Positions 17,534 to 27,885 of a DNA stretch of 64,000 nt are shown here, in pieces (the stretch's first letter is position 1; each line of letters starts with the position of its first letter). This stretch comes from CAIOYC01 sp038327995 (lineage in GTDB: Bacteria > Pseudomonadota > Alphaproteobacteria > Caulobacterales > Caulobacteraceae): contig JBBQLP010000008.1 of NCBI GenBank assembly GCA_038327995.1, positions 10,624 through 74,623 on the forward strand, given 5' to 3'. The position numbers were made by a program, and so were the translations under genes. The notes beneath the pieces are model-generated. The model searched no databases, had not been told where the DNA came from, and saw only the letters and a list, made by a program, of their open reading frames with translations.

Positions 17534-17682
17534 GCTCGGTCTCATATCCTCCAACGTCTGTCGCGCAAACTTCAACAGCCAGGCGCTTGCGGTCGGGGGC
17601 TGCGCCCGTCAAAATGCGCGGATCAAACAATCGGTATGTCGCCGCGACAGACGGCCAGAAGACGCGCAAGGGAGCGCCCACC

Positions 17683-18987
<1,305 letters not shown>

Positions 18988-19038
18988 AGCGAAAAGCGTC
19001 CCTCTCCCTTCATGGGGAGGGCGGCGCCCGCTAGCGCA

Positions 19039-20094
19039 CTACCGCAGGGAGGCGTTCAAGACGTCTAGCGCGGCTGCGCCCGGCGTCAGGTCGGCGTCGG
19101 TCAGGGCGTTGAGCGGGGTATCCACCGTGCCGAGGCTGTCGTGCAGGTCTTCCGCCGCCGGGTCGATGTAGAGCAGGCCCGTGACGATCTCGCCCAGCGC
19201 CTGACGCGCCTGCAGGAAGGCCAGCGCCTCGACCCGATCCGACGGATCATATTGCCCGGCCAGCTTGTGCAGGCTGAGCACGCTGCCGTCGTGCTGCGTC
19301 ACCCTGGCGGTGGAACCGGGCTCGTAGGCGACATGGATGGGATTGCGGGGCACCTGCATATCCATGCTGTTCACCGCCTCGTTGTGTTCACGCACATAGT
19401 CGAAGCTTTTGGTCGAGCCGTTGTGGTTGTTGAACTGGATGCAGGGACTGATGCAGTCAATAAAGGCCGCGCCCCGATGCGCCAGAGCTGCCTTGATCAG
19501 GGGGGTGAGCTGGGCCTTGTCGCCGGAGAAGCTGCGGGCGACGAAGGTGGCGCCCATTTGCAAAGCGAGGCTGACCAGATCGATTCCGGCATCGTGGTTG
19601 ACCACCCCGCGCTTGGACTTGGAGCCCTTGTCGGACGTGGCCGAAAACTGACCCTTGGTCAGGCCGTAAACCCCGTTGTTCTCGACGATATAGACCATGT
19701 TGACGCCGCGCCGGATCGAGTGGGCGAACTGGCCGAGGCCGATGGAGGCGCTATCTCCATCGCCGGACACGCCGAGATAGATCAGGTCGCGGTTGGCCAG
19801 ATTGGCGCCGGTCAGAACCGACGGCATTCGCCCGTGCACCGTATTGAAGCCGTGCGAGTTGCCGAGGAAATAGTCCGGCGTCTTCGAGGAGCAGCCGATA
19901 CCTGACAGTTTTGCGATGCGGTGCGGCGGCAGATCAAGCTCGAAACAGGCCTGGATGATCGAGGCCGAAATAGAGTCGTGGCCACAGCCAGCGCACAGGG
20001 TCGACACCGATCCCTCGTAGTCGCGCCGGGTATAGCCGATGGCGTTCTGCGCCAGTTGCGGGTGGTGCAGCCGCGGCTTGGTCAGATAGGTCAT
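19039..20094 (-). CDS. korB: 2-oxoacid:acceptor oxidoreductase, beta (TPP-binding) subunit
   Basis: 351 aa. The TPP/Mg motif GDGDSASIG is followed 20-odd residues later by YIVENNGVYGLTKGQFSAT. The Cys pair in TLCAGCGHDS and Cys in GIGCSSKT are positioned like iron-sulfur cluster ligands of KorB/PorB. It oxidatively decarboxylates a 2-oxoacid (2-oxoglutarate or a related acid) with the alpha subunit. The ATG overlaps the korA stop (ATGA), so the subunits are translationally coupled. The exact substrate cannot be read from sequence; 2-oxoglutarate is the default for this architecture. Confidence 0.9.
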   Translation of the reverse strand: MTYLTKPRLHHPQLAQNAIGYTRRDYEGSVSTLCAGCGHDSISASIIQACFELDLPPHRIAKLSGIGCSSKTPDYFLGNSHGFNTVHGRMPSVLTGANLANRDLIYLGVSGDGDSASIGLGQFAHSIRRGVNMVYIVENNGVYGLTKGQFSATSDKGSKSKRGVVNHDAGIDLVSLALQMGATFVARSFSGDKAQLTPLIKAALAHRGAAFIDCISPCIQFNNHNGSTKSFDYVREHNEAVNSMDMQVPRNPIHVAYEPGSTARVTQHDGSVLSLHKLAGQYDPSDRVEALAFLQARQALGEIVTGLLYIDPAAEDLHDSLGTVDTPLNALTDADLTPGAAALDVLNASLR

Positions 20095-21926
20095 TCAGCG
20101 GCCTCGGTGACGCGAGTGGGAACAAGGGCGCTCATCGCGCCCGAAATCTGCGAGACGATGAAGCGCGCCGTAATGGGGGTGCCGTCGTAGTGCAGGATGG
20201 CGGGCAGCTTCGACGGATCGATCTGCCCCTCGTTGATCAGAAGGGTGCGCAGTTGCGCGTCCCGGTTCTGTTCGATCACGAATACGCGCTCGTGGCTGCC
20301 GATGAAGTTCAGAACCTCATCGCTGAAAGGAAAGCCCCGCAGGCGCAAGGCGTTCAGGTGCACCCCCTGCGCCTCCAGCACCTCAAGCGCCTCGTGCATG
20401 GCCGGGGTGGTGGAGCCGAAATAGATCACGCCGGTTCGGGTCGTCTCGGAGGCGTCGCGGCGTTCTGGCGCGGGGATCAGGCTCTTGGCCGTCTCGAACT
20501 TGCGCAGCAACCGTTCCATGTTTTCCACATAGACCGAGCCTTCCTCGCTGTAGCGCGCATAGGGGTTGCGCGAGGTGCCGCGGGTGAAATAGCCGCCCTT
20601 GGTCGGGTGGGTCGCCGGATAGGTGCGGTAGGGAATCCCGTCGCCGTCCACATCAAGGTAGCGTCCGAACTCGCGACCCGCATCCAGATCGGAGGCGGTC
20701 ATCACCTTGCCCCGGTCTAGCTTGCGATCATCGTCCCAGGTCAAGGGGCGGCACAGCCACTCGTTCATGCCGATGTCGAGGTCGAGCATGACGAAGATGG
20801 TGGTCTGCAAACGATCAGCCAGATCGAAGGCCAGGGCGCCCATCTCGAAACACTCGGTCGGGTCCTTGGGCAGAAGTAGCGGGTGTTTGGTGTCGCCGTG
20901 CGAGGCGTAGGCCGCCGACAGAAGATCAGCCTGCTGGGTGCGTGTGGGCATACCGGTGGAAGGCCCGCCGCGCTGCACGTCGAAGATCACCGCCGGGATT
21001 TCGGCGAAATAGGACAGGCCGATGAACTCCTGCATCAGCGACACGCCCGGTCCCGAAGTGCAGGTGAAGGCCCGCGCTCCGTTCCACCCCGCGCCGACCA
21101 CCACGCCGATGGAGGCGATCTCGTCCTCCGCCTGAACGATGGCGTAGCGCGCCTTGCCGTCCGGGTCGGTGCGATATTCCTCGCAGTAGCTGGTGAAGGC
21201 TTCGGCCAGGGAGGTCGAGGGGGTGATCGGATACCAGGCGCAGACGGTCGCCCCGCCATAGACGGCGCCGAGGCCCGCAGCGGTGTTGCCGTCCATGTAG
21301 ATGCCGTCGCCCACCCGGTCCGCCCGGCGCACCTTCAAGCCCACCGGTTGAAGGTTTTCGACCACGTAGTCGCGGCCGAGGTGCAGCGCTTCGACGTTGG
21401 CCTTGATCAGCTTGTCGCGTCCCGCGAACTGCTCGGCGAGCGCTTGTTCGATGACGCCGATCTCCATCTCCAGAAGGGCGGCCAAGGCTCCGACATAGAC
21501 GATATTCTTGAAAAGCTGACGCTCACGCGGCAGCCCATAGCGGTCGTTGCACATGGCGGTCAGGGGCACGCCGATGACGGTGATGTCGTCTCGGAACCTC
21601 GACGGCGGCAAGGGCTTGGTGGAGTCGTAGAACAGATAGCCGCCGGGTTCGATCTCGGCCACGTCCCGGTCCCAGGTCTGCGGGTTCATCGCCACCAGAA
21701 GATCGACCCCGCCGCGGCGGCCAAGATGCCCGGCCTCAGTCACACGCACCTCGTACCAGGTCGGCAGGCCCTGGATGTTGGACGGGAAGATGTTGCGCGC
21801 CGCCACGGGCACACCCATGCGCAGGATGGACTTGGCAAATAGGGCGTTGGCGCTGGCCGAACCCGAGCCGTTCACATTGGCGAACTTGACTACGAAATCG
21901 TTGGTCCGGCTTAGCGATCGCTGCAT
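20091..21926 (-). CDS. korA: 2-oxoacid:acceptor oxidoreductase, alpha subunit with fused gamma domain
   Basis: 611 aa. The N-terminal gamma-type domain (about residues 10-190) contains FVVKFANVNGSGSASANALFAK and a NIVYVGALAALLEME segment. The alpha domain (about 220-610) carries the pyrimidine-site part CAWYPITPSTSLAEAF and the ISYFAE-like region GLSYFAEIPAVIFDVQRGGPSTG. This gamma-alpha fusion is the usual bacterial KorA layout. The ATG at 21926 is preferred over the longer frame because the gamma domain begins there. It overlaps the upstream flavoprotein gene by 16 bp and korB by 4 bp. Confidence 0.9.
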   Translation of the reverse strand: MQRSLSRTNDFVVKFANVNGSGSASANALFAKSILRMGVPVAARNIFPSNIQGLPTWYEVRVTEAGHLGRRGGVDLLVAMNPQTWDRDVAEIEPGGYLFYDSTKPLPPSRFRDDITVIGVPLTAMCNDRYGLPRERQLFKNIVYVGALAALLEMEIGVIEQALAEQFAGRDKLIKANVEALHLGRDYVVENLQPVGLKVRRADRVGDGIYMDGNTAAGLGAVYGGATVCAWYPITPSTSLAEAFTSYCEEYRTDPDGKARYAIVQAEDEIASIGVVVGAGWNGARAFTCTSGPGVSLMQEFIGLSYFAEIPAVIFDVQRGGPSTGMPTRTQQADLLSAAYASHGDTKHPLLLPKDPTECFEMGALAFDLADRLQTTIFVMLDLDIGMNEWLCRPLTWDDDRKLDRGKVMTASDLDAGREFGRYLDVDGDGIPYRTYPATHPTKGGYFTRGTSRNPYARYSEEGSVYVENMERLLRKFETAKSLIPAPERRDASETTRTGVIYFGSTTPAMHEALEVLEAQGVHLNALRLRGFPFSDEVLNFIGSHERVFVIEQNRDAQLRTLLINEGQIDPSKLPAILHYDGTPITARFIVSQISGAMSALVPTRVTEAAE

Positions 21927-23698
21927 GACCCACCTGCCGTCGCCATTTCCAGAACGAACCGCTGCATATCCCACGCCCCAGTCGGGCAGCGTTCGGCGCA
22001 GAGGCCGCAGTGCAGGCACACGTCCTCGTCCTTGGCCATGATCCGCCCGGTCTTCAGATCGCCCGATATATAGAGCTCCTGCGTCAGGTTGATCGCCGGG
22101 GCGTTCAGCCGTCCGCGAAGATCGTCTTCCTCACCGTTGAGGGTAAACGTGATACAATCTGTAGGGCAGATATCGACGCAGGCGTCGCACTCGATGCACA
22201 GGGGCTCCACGAACACCGTCTGAACGTCGCAGTTCAGGCAACGCTGGGCCTCGCGGAAGCCGAGCGCCTTGTCGAAGCCCAGTTCGACCTCGAGTTTGAC
22301 GTTCTTCAGGGCGAGCGCCTTGTCCTGCTGCGGCACCCGGAAACGATCATCGTTGGAGATATCGTTGTCATAGCTCCACTCGTGGATGCCCATCTTCTGG
22401 CTAGCCATGGTGACGCCGGGGGGCGGACGAACAGCCACATCCTCGCCGTTGCAGAAACGGTCGATGGAGATGGCCGCGTCGTGCCCGTGGGCCACCGCCC
22501 AGATGATGTTCTTGGGGCCAAAGGCGGCGTCGCCGCCAAAGAACACGCCGGGTCGGGTGGACTGAAAGGTGACGGGATCGACCACGGGCATATTCCAATC
22601 GTCGAACACAAGCCCGACATCGCGCTCGATCCAGGGGAAGGCGTTTTCCTGTCCCACAGCCATCAGCACATCGTCGCACTCGTGGTGCACGTCCGGCGCG
22701 CCGCTGGGGACCACCCGGCGGCGGCCCTTGTCGTCGATGACCGCATGGGTCTGCTCGAACAGCACGCCGGTCAGGTGGCCGTTGTCGTGCGTGAACGCCT
22801 TGGGGGCGAGGAAGTTGAGGATCGGAATATCCTCGTGGATCGCGTCATCCTTTTCCCAGGCCGACGCCTTCATCTCCTCGAAGCCCGAGCGCACGACCAC
22901 CTTGACGTCCTCGCCGCCGAGACGACGGGAGGTGCGGCAGCAATCCATGGCGGTGTTGCCTCCGCCCAGCACGATCACCCGCTTGCCGATCTTGTCCACG
23001 TGCTCGAACGAGACATTGGCCAGCCAGTCGATGCCGATGTGGATATGGGCGGCGGCCTCGTGGCGACCGGGAAGATCGAGGTCGCGTCCGCGCGGGGCGC
23101 CCGAGCCGACGAACACCGCGTCATAGCCTTCGGCCAGAAGCGCCTTCATGCTGTCGATACGCTGGCCCAGCCGCATCTCCAGGCCGAGTCCGGTGATGTA
23201 GCCGACCTCCTCGTCGATCACCGCTTCAGGTAAGCGAAAGCGGGGAATTTGGCTGCGGATCATCCCGCCCGCCCGCGCATCGCCGTCATAAACCACGATG
23301 CCGTAGCCAAGGGGGGCCAGGTCTCGCGCCACGGTCAGGGCGGCCGGGCCAGCGCCGATAAGGGCGATCCGCTTGCCGTTCCCGACCTTGGGCGCGACGG
23401 GGAGCCGATCAGTGATGTCGGACTTGTTGTCGGCGGCGACCCGCTTCAGCCGGCAGATGGCCACGGGCTCCTCGTCCACCCGCCCTCTTCGGCAGGCTGG
23501 CTCGCAGGGCCGGTCGCACGTGCGCCCCAGAATGCCGGGAAAGACGTTGGAGCGCCAATTGACCATGTAGGCGTCCGAATAACGGCCATCGGCGATCAGG
23601 CGTATGTATTCGGGAACCGGCGTATGAGCCGGGCAGGCCCACTGACAATCGACGACTTTGTGAAAGTAGTCAGGCCCATCGACACTGGTGCGCTGCAA
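21911..23698 (-). CDS. GltD-like FAD/NAD(P)H oxidoreductase with N- and C-terminal Fe-S domains
   Basis: 595 aa from a TTG at 23698, preceded by AAGGGGA on the mRNA. The N-terminal cysteine domain (CQWACPAHTP, GRTCDRPCEPACRRG) is the Fe-S domain found in glutamate-synthase small subunits. It is followed by an FAD Rossmann motif (ALIGAGPAALTVARDLAP), an NAD(P)-binding motif (VIVLGGGNTAMDCCRTSRRLG) and two C-terminal 4Fe-4S motifs (CIECDACVDICPTDC and CLHCGLCAERCP). Electrons from the downstream korA/korB could pass through these clusters and FAD to NAD(P)+, replacing a free ferredoxin partner; that is inference from the tight operon. The longer frame to 23917 is rejected because its extension is Arg/Pro/Ser-rich. 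Confidence 0.88.
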   Translation of the reverse strand: MQRTSVDGPDYFHKVVDCQWACPAHTPVPEYIRLIADGRYSDAYMVNWRSNVFPGILGRTCDRPCEPACRRGRVDEEPVAICRLKRVAADNKSDITDRLPVAPKVGNGKRIALIGAGPAALTVARDLAPLGYGIVVYDGDARAGGMIRSQIPRFRLPEAVIDEEVGYITGLGLEMRLGQRIDSMKALLAEGYDAVFVGSGAPRGRDLDLPGRHEAAAHIHIGIDWLANVSFEHVDKIGKRVIVLGGGNTAMDCCRTSRRLGGEDVKVVVRSGFEEMKASAWEKDDAIHEDIPILNFLAPKAFTHDNGHLTGVLFEQTHAVIDDKGRRRVVPSGAPDVHHECDDVLMAVGQENAFPWIERDVGLVFDDWNMPVVDPVTFQSTRPGVFFGGDAAFGPKNIIWAVAHGHDAAISIDRFCNGEDVAVRPPPGVTMASQKMGIHEWSYDNDISNDDRFRVPQQDKALALKNVKLEVELGFDKALGFREAQRCLNCDVQTVFVEPLCIECDACVDICPTDCITFTLNGEEDDLRGRLNAPAINLTQELYISGDLKTGRIMAKDEDVCLHCGLCAERCPTGAWDMQRFVLEMATAGGSCSDR

Positions 23699-23699
23699 A

Positions 23700-23885
23700 T
23701 CACTTCCCCTTGGCGCGCTCTTGTCTCGCGGCGACGAAGACGGTTCCGGTGAGGAACGTGGCCTTTGCCGCCCCGAGCGGCGTTCCGCCACCGTAAAACT
23801 CAAACCCCGCCTTGGCGAATCCGTTTTCCGTCTTTGTTGCCGCAGCGGGGCGGCGCGCATACTTTGGTAAACGCCGCGACACCAA
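23700..23885 (-). CDS. Possible small ORF coupled to the GltD-like gene, 61 aa
   Basis: Candidate only. It begins at a TTG (23885), or GTG three bases later, 9 bp after the PhyH stop and in the same frame as PhyH. It ends in a TGA one base before the TTG of the GltD-like gene (TGATTTG). The C-terminal half (FYGGGTPLGAAKATFLTGTV) is Gly/Ala-rich with some hydrophobic character; codons show the high-GC third position of the neighbours. No ribosome site precedes its start. I do not recognise a family. The tight spacing supports a real gene, but it may be leader sequence. Confidence 0.35.
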   Translation of the reverse strand: MVSRRLPKYARRPAAATKTENGFAKAGFEFYGGGTPLGAAKATFLTGTVFVAARQERAKGK

Positions 23886-23894
23886 GGCGACCGA

Positions 23895-24701
23895 TCAGTC
23901 GACGGAACCCTTTTCACGATCCCACATCATCCTGAAATCTCCACCCCCGTTGAGCAGTTGCGAGGGGCTCTGCTTGTCGATCTGGCCGATGAGGCCGCGA
24001 TAGACGCCATACCCAATAAGCTCTTGCAGGCGGGGCTCGAACCTTCGCACGAGGTCTGGAGCCAATCCTAGCTGCTGGTTTTCCTGCTGGCGGATGAAGC
24101 CAGCGCAGTAGTTCATGGCTATCCCGGTGCGTCGGGCAGAGCTGCGGTTGGCGCCGCCTCCATGCCAGAGGGAGCCATCCCAGATCAGAACAGAGCCCTT
24201 CTTCATCACTGCCGCGATGGTGTCGTAGCGCCCGCCGTATTCTGGATTTGGCTGCAAATGACTGGCCGGAACGAGGCGGGTAGCCCCGTTCTCCTCGGTG
24301 AAATCAGTCAGGGCCCACATCGAGTTGCACACGAGCGAAATGTGAGGCTTTGCGACCGGAATGATCTGATCATCGGCATGGATCGGCTGGGCGGTCTGAC
24401 CGGGGTCTATCGCGATGGAAGCGAGCGAGGAAATCAGACAGCCCTCGCCAAGAACCGCATCGATGATCGGCAGCACCGAGGCGTGGACGGGCACCTTTGA
24501 GAACACTTCACCGTGCGCAAGAAGATTGTAGATCCTGACCGTCCGGTCGCCCTCGAACGGATTCATCGCGGGCTTTGCATCCAGATCGCGCTCAAGCCGC
24601 TCGACGGTCTCGAGAAGCTCATCGACCAGTTCGGGTTCAATCGCATCGGGAATGATCGTGTAACCGTCGGATTTGAGGCGTTCGATGTGCACGTCGATCA
24701 C
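23895..24701 (-). CDS. Phytanoyl-CoA dioxygenase (PhyH) family Fe(II)/2-oxoglutarate oxygenase
   Basis: 268 aa. The iron site is visible: HxD in AQPIHADDQIIP and the distal His in GSLWHGGGANRSS, with the 2-oxoglutarate-binding Arg in the same region. It hydroxylates a substrate using O2 and 2-oxoglutarate, releasing succinate and CO2; PhyH relatives act on phytanoyl-CoA but also on many small molecules. The start is a GTG at 24701 with AAGGAG upstream. It lies upstream of, and possibly in one transcript with, the GltD-like/korA/korB genes. Confidence 0.86.
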   Translation of the reverse strand: MIDVHIERLKSDGYTIIPDAIEPELVDELLETVERLERDLDAKPAMNPFEGDRTVRIYNLLAHGEVFSKVPVHASVLPIIDAVLGEGCLISSLASIAIDPGQTAQPIHADDQIIPVAKPHISLVCNSMWALTDFTEENGATRLVPASHLQPNPEYGGRYDTIAAVMKKGSVLIWDGSLWHGGGANRSSARRTGIAMNYCAGFIRQQENQQLGLAPDLVRRFEPRLQELIGYGVYRGLIGQIDKQSPSQLLNGGGDFRMMWDREKGSVD

Positions 24702-24733
24702 AGTCCTAGACTCCTTGCGGGGTTGCGACCTCG

Positions 24734-26374
24734 CTACCCTATCGTGACCATCACCGGCGCGGACGCGATGCCGTTTGCAATGACGACTAGGCTGGCGGCT
24801 CCCTGCTCCGCAGCCACCGGAACGTCGAAATTGGTTGTGACCGGGACGGCGCCCGTCGCCACGCCCATCGAGCTGTGGTTATGCGTCCGGGCGTAGAAGA
24901 CGTGACCGGTCGCGGTATTAGTCAGGCGCACCAGCGGGTAATTGGTCGCCGCACTCAGTTCGTCGCCATAGGCGGCGGCCTGGCTAAGTCCGTTGAGCTG
25001 TGTACCCGTCAGGGCGAATGTGCGTCCACGGATCAGGCTGGTCGACACGGTGCTGATCGTCGGAGCCCACGATGTCTGCGGGCTGGCTAGCGAGGTGTAG
25101 ACCCGGGCGAGCACGTTGAGGGTGGGCGAAAGCACCAATATCTGGCCGGATGGAAGCGGCAGAAGAAAAACTGGCACGCCCCCGTTGGCGTTGGCCGGGC
25201 CAGAGGCGGTCCGGCGCAGTGTTCCTCCATCGAACTCGTAAAGCGCGCCGCTGACGCCCGCCACCAGAACATTGCCGCTCGGCAGCAGGGCGGCCGATGT
25301 ATCGTCGGCGTTTTCGCCAGCCGGAAAATCTGGTCCGGTCGACCAGGACCCTGATTGCGCGGGCGTGGCGCCTGGACGGTAAATGGCCGTGTGGCCGACC
25401 AGACCCGACGGCGCTGACCCGGTGAAGAAGACCGATCCGTCCGGGCGCAGCAGGGCCGGGCCGATCTCTCCGGGTGGGAAATAGGTGCCAGAGGGGCCTG
25501 GTCCATAGGTCACGCCGCCCACGACCTGAACCGGGGCCGGGCCATAGGTAAGACCGTTGGGGTGGTCCGTCGGCGAGGTGAGCACAACCGGGGTCGGGCC
25601 ATCCTGAACCCAGATGTTGGACCCTGGCAGGAAATGCTCCGATTGCGGTGTGTTCACCAGATCTACAACCAGAACCGCGCCGCTCGGCAGCAGGGTGAAG
25701 CCTTCTTCGGCAAAGTTGTCGTTCTTTCCGGTCGCAGCGATCGCAGTCCATGTCAGGCTCGCCGGATCGAGCGACCACATGCGCTTGTCGAGTTTGCTGC
25801 CAAAGATGAACCGGCCGTCCGGCAACACGGTCGAGGGGACATCGCCGATGTAGGGCTGGCCCGGCGGCGGGGGGATCATCGTCCAGGTGTTGGCGACTGG
25901 ATCGAACACCGCCGACATATTAGTCAGCGCCGAGGGCGCGAACGGTAGGCTGTAGTTATCCTGGTTGTATTCGCCGCCGACGAACAATACCCGCCCGTCG
26001 GCGAGGACCGCCTCGGCGGAGGCGTAGGGGGCGTATCCCGCAGGCGGCGAGGCGAGGCGGGTCCAGGTTCCCGCAAGGTAGTTGCCGTTGGCGTCGGGCG
26101 TCAGCCGATAGAAATCGCCCGCGCTCGGGCCTGGACCGATCGCCGGATTGGCCTGCACCATCACCGATCCATCGGTGAGCAATAGCGCCAGAAAGACGCC
26201 GACGGGCGGCTGGTTCGCCAGCGTCAGCAGCGTCTCGGTCGGGGTGGGCGTGGGCGCTGGAGGGCCAGGGGGCGCGCTTGCGCTACCGCCTCCTCCGCCG
26301 CTGCAGCCCGACAAGACGAGCGCTGCCAAGATCAGAACCGCCGCAAACGCGTTGGCTAACGGCTGCTTGCCCAT
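24734..26374 (-). CDS. Kelch/galactose-oxidase-like beta-propeller lipoprotein, 546 aa
   Basis: The N-terminus is a lipoprotein signal with lipobox VLSGC, followed by a Gly/Ser and Pro/Thr linker (PAPTPTPTET), so the protein should be anchored to the outer membrane or periplasmic face. The rest has repeated units such as EAVLADGRVLFVGGEYN, PSTVLPDGRFIFGSK, GFTLLPSGAVLVVDL, PALLRPDGSVFFTGS and AALLPSGNVLVAGV, typical kelch blades; about six or seven can be counted. The C-terminal part (PTISTVSTSLIRGRTFALTG) resembles the DUF1929/galactose-oxidase-like beta-sandwich. Copper ligands for a galactose oxidase were not confirmed. Role unknown; surface or adhesion-type function is a guess. Confidence 0.75.
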   Translation of the reverse strand: MGKQPLANAFAAVLILAALVLSGCSGGGGGSASAPPGPPAPTPTPTETLLTLANQPPVGVFLALLLTDGSVMVQANPAIGPGPSAGDFYRLTPDANGNYLAGTWTRLASPPAGYAPYASAEAVLADGRVLFVGGEYNQDNYSLPFAPSALTNMSAVFDPVANTWTMIPPPPGQPYIGDVPSTVLPDGRFIFGSKLDKRMWSLDPASLTWTAIAATGKNDNFAEEGFTLLPSGAVLVVDLVNTPQSEHFLPGSNIWVQDGPTPVVLTSPTDHPNGLTYGPAPVQVVGGVTYGPGPSGTYFPPGEIGPALLRPDGSVFFTGSAPSGLVGHTAIYRPGATPAQSGSWSTGPDFPAGENADDTSAALLPSGNVLVAGVSGALYEFDGGTLRRTASGPANANGGVPVFLLPLPSGQILVLSPTLNVLARVYTSLASPQTSWAPTISTVSTSLIRGRTFALTGTQLNGLSQAAAYGDELSAATNYPLVRLTNTATGHVFYARTHNHSSMGVATGAVPVTTNFDVPVAAEQGAASLVVIANGIASAPVMVTIG

Positions 26375-26608
26375 ACCAAAACGGCTCCTTGCGGGATGGA
26401 AAAGTAGCCATGTTCACAACCTGAACGCAAGGCGCGCTGTGCGAGCAGGCAAATATTTGGGTGGAGCGCTTGCGGTGCTGTCAATCTGATTGCAACTCGT
26501 CTGAACTAGGCCCGCGCACCCGTAACTTCGTCCTAACCGCCTCGCACACCCGCCGCCCGGAGCTCGGCCACTGTGCGCGGACCGGCTTTGCCGCATCCGC
26601 GTCGGTTA

Positions 26609-27823
26609 TCAGGCCTTTTTCGACGCGCGCGTTTGCTTGGCGCGCTGGCCGATGAAGGCTACGACCACGCCCGGCTTGACGCCAGCGGCTAGGGATTCCG
26701 CGTCCCAGTTGGTGAGGCGCACGCAGCCATGGCTGCCGGTCTTGCCGATCTTGTCCGGCTCCGGCGTGCCATGGACGCCATAGCTCGGTGCGTTCAGATC
26801 GATCCAGACCGAACCGACCGGATTGTTGGGGCCAGGCTTCACGACCAGCTTGCCAGCCGAACGCGGTCCCCACTTAAGCTTCGAGGGATCATAGGTGTAG
26901 GTCGGGTGGCGGGCGACCCCCACGACCTTGTATGAGCCGCTTGGCGAGGGCCGCTCTGTCGAACCCACCGTAGCCGGATAGAAGGCGATCAACTTATCGG
27001 CCTTGTCGTAGGCGAACGCGGACGCATCGGCGTTCGACACGTCGACCCGCGCCACGTCGCCCTTGGCGAAGGCTGGCGGATTGTCATCGACGACAATGAT
27101 GCGTCCGCCCGCAACCGAAAGATCAACGTCAGGGTTCAGCGCCTTCAAAAGCGCCTGACTCATGTGAAACCGTTCGGCCAGCGCCTCGAGCGGGGTGGTG
27201 AATTGCGGGCCGTTGGGCAGCGCCGCCAGCTTGACGAAATCTTCGCCGACATCGTCTGCGAACGGACCCGCCACGTCCTCCGCGTTGAGGGTGTAGACGC
27301 TCGCCGCCGGTTGAGCGCTGGTGGGCTCGGCGGACAGAAACCGCCATGTGGCCGCGTCCATCACGCCGGTCTCGTCCAGATCGCGTGCACGTTGATAGGC
27401 GGCGACGGCGTGTTTCAGGTTCGTGCCCTGGCGCGCGTCCACCACCCCCGGAGAAAAGCGCGCCCGACCCAACAGGACCTGGGTACGGATAGCGACCTGG
27501 TCGGGGGTTGCGCGTGTCGGGGCCGCCTTGGAGGCCCCGTCGCTCTTCGGTGGAACCTCTGCGGTCGCCGACGCCGACGCCCCGTTTGAATCGAAAGCGG
27601 CCTGATTGATCCGGGCGGCCATCACCGAAAGCGGATCATTGGGAACGGGGGTTACGGACGCCGTGGCAAGCGGAGCCGGTGTCACGGCGGGGGCGACTGC
27701 GGGTGCAGGCGGTAAACGTGGAGCGTGAGCTGGTGGCGCCGGAGCGGCGGCCTTCTGTGTCGGGGCCGCATCACAGCCGCTCACAAACGCAAGGGCGGAA
27801 ACCAGAATAAGGGTGCGGTGCAT
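26609..27823 (-). CDS. L,D-transpeptidase (YkuD) lipoprotein with peptidoglycan-binding domain
   Basis: 404 aa. A signal with lipobox FVSGC at about residue 17 implies lipidation. A Pro/Ala-rich linker follows, then a peptidoglycan-binding repeat near residues 125-175 (KHAVAAYQRARDLDETGVMD). The C-terminal YkuD domain carries the catalytic GSHGCVRLTNWD with its conserved His upstream in SYGVHGTPEPDKIG. It probably forms 3-3 crosslinks or attaches proteins to peptidoglycan in the periplasm. The ATG at 27823 is chosen because the signal peptide starts there; the long upstream frame is Arg-rich and non-coding in character. Ends in a basic tail. Confidence 0.9.
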   Translation of the reverse strand: MHRTLILVSALAFVSGCDAAPTQKAAAPAPPAHAPRLPPAPAVAPAVTPAPLATASVTPVPNDPLSVMAARINQAAFDSNGASASATAEVPPKSDGASKAAPTRATPDQVAIRTQVLLGRARFSPGVVDARQGTNLKHAVAAYQRARDLDETGVMDAATWRFLSAEPTSAQPAASVYTLNAEDVAGPFADDVGEDFVKLAALPNGPQFTTPLEALAERFHMSQALLKALNPDVDLSVAGGRIIVVDDNPPAFAKGDVARVDVSNADASAFAYDKADKLIAFYPATVGSTERPSPSGSYKVVGVARHPTYTYDPSKLKWGPRSAGKLVVKPGPNNPVGSVWIDLNAPSYGVHGTPEPDKIGKTGSHGCVRLTNWDAESLAAGVKPGVVVAFIGQRAKQTRASKKA

Positions 27824-27885
27824 GGTGTCTTGGGTCCAATCTGCAACGTCAACTCCACGCGAGAGCTTTGGTTCAGCTCGACCTT

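Noticed and set aside
18990..19035. A C-rich/G-rich run after the acyl-CoA dehydrogenase that looked like a palindromic intergenic element or terminator.
   Set aside because: The arms pair over only three or four bases before mismatches, and no second copy was seen in the window.
22010..23233. A 407-codon plus-strand frame opposite the GltD-like gene.
   Set aside because: The cysteine and Rossmann motifs belong to the minus strand; the plus frame is a shadow.
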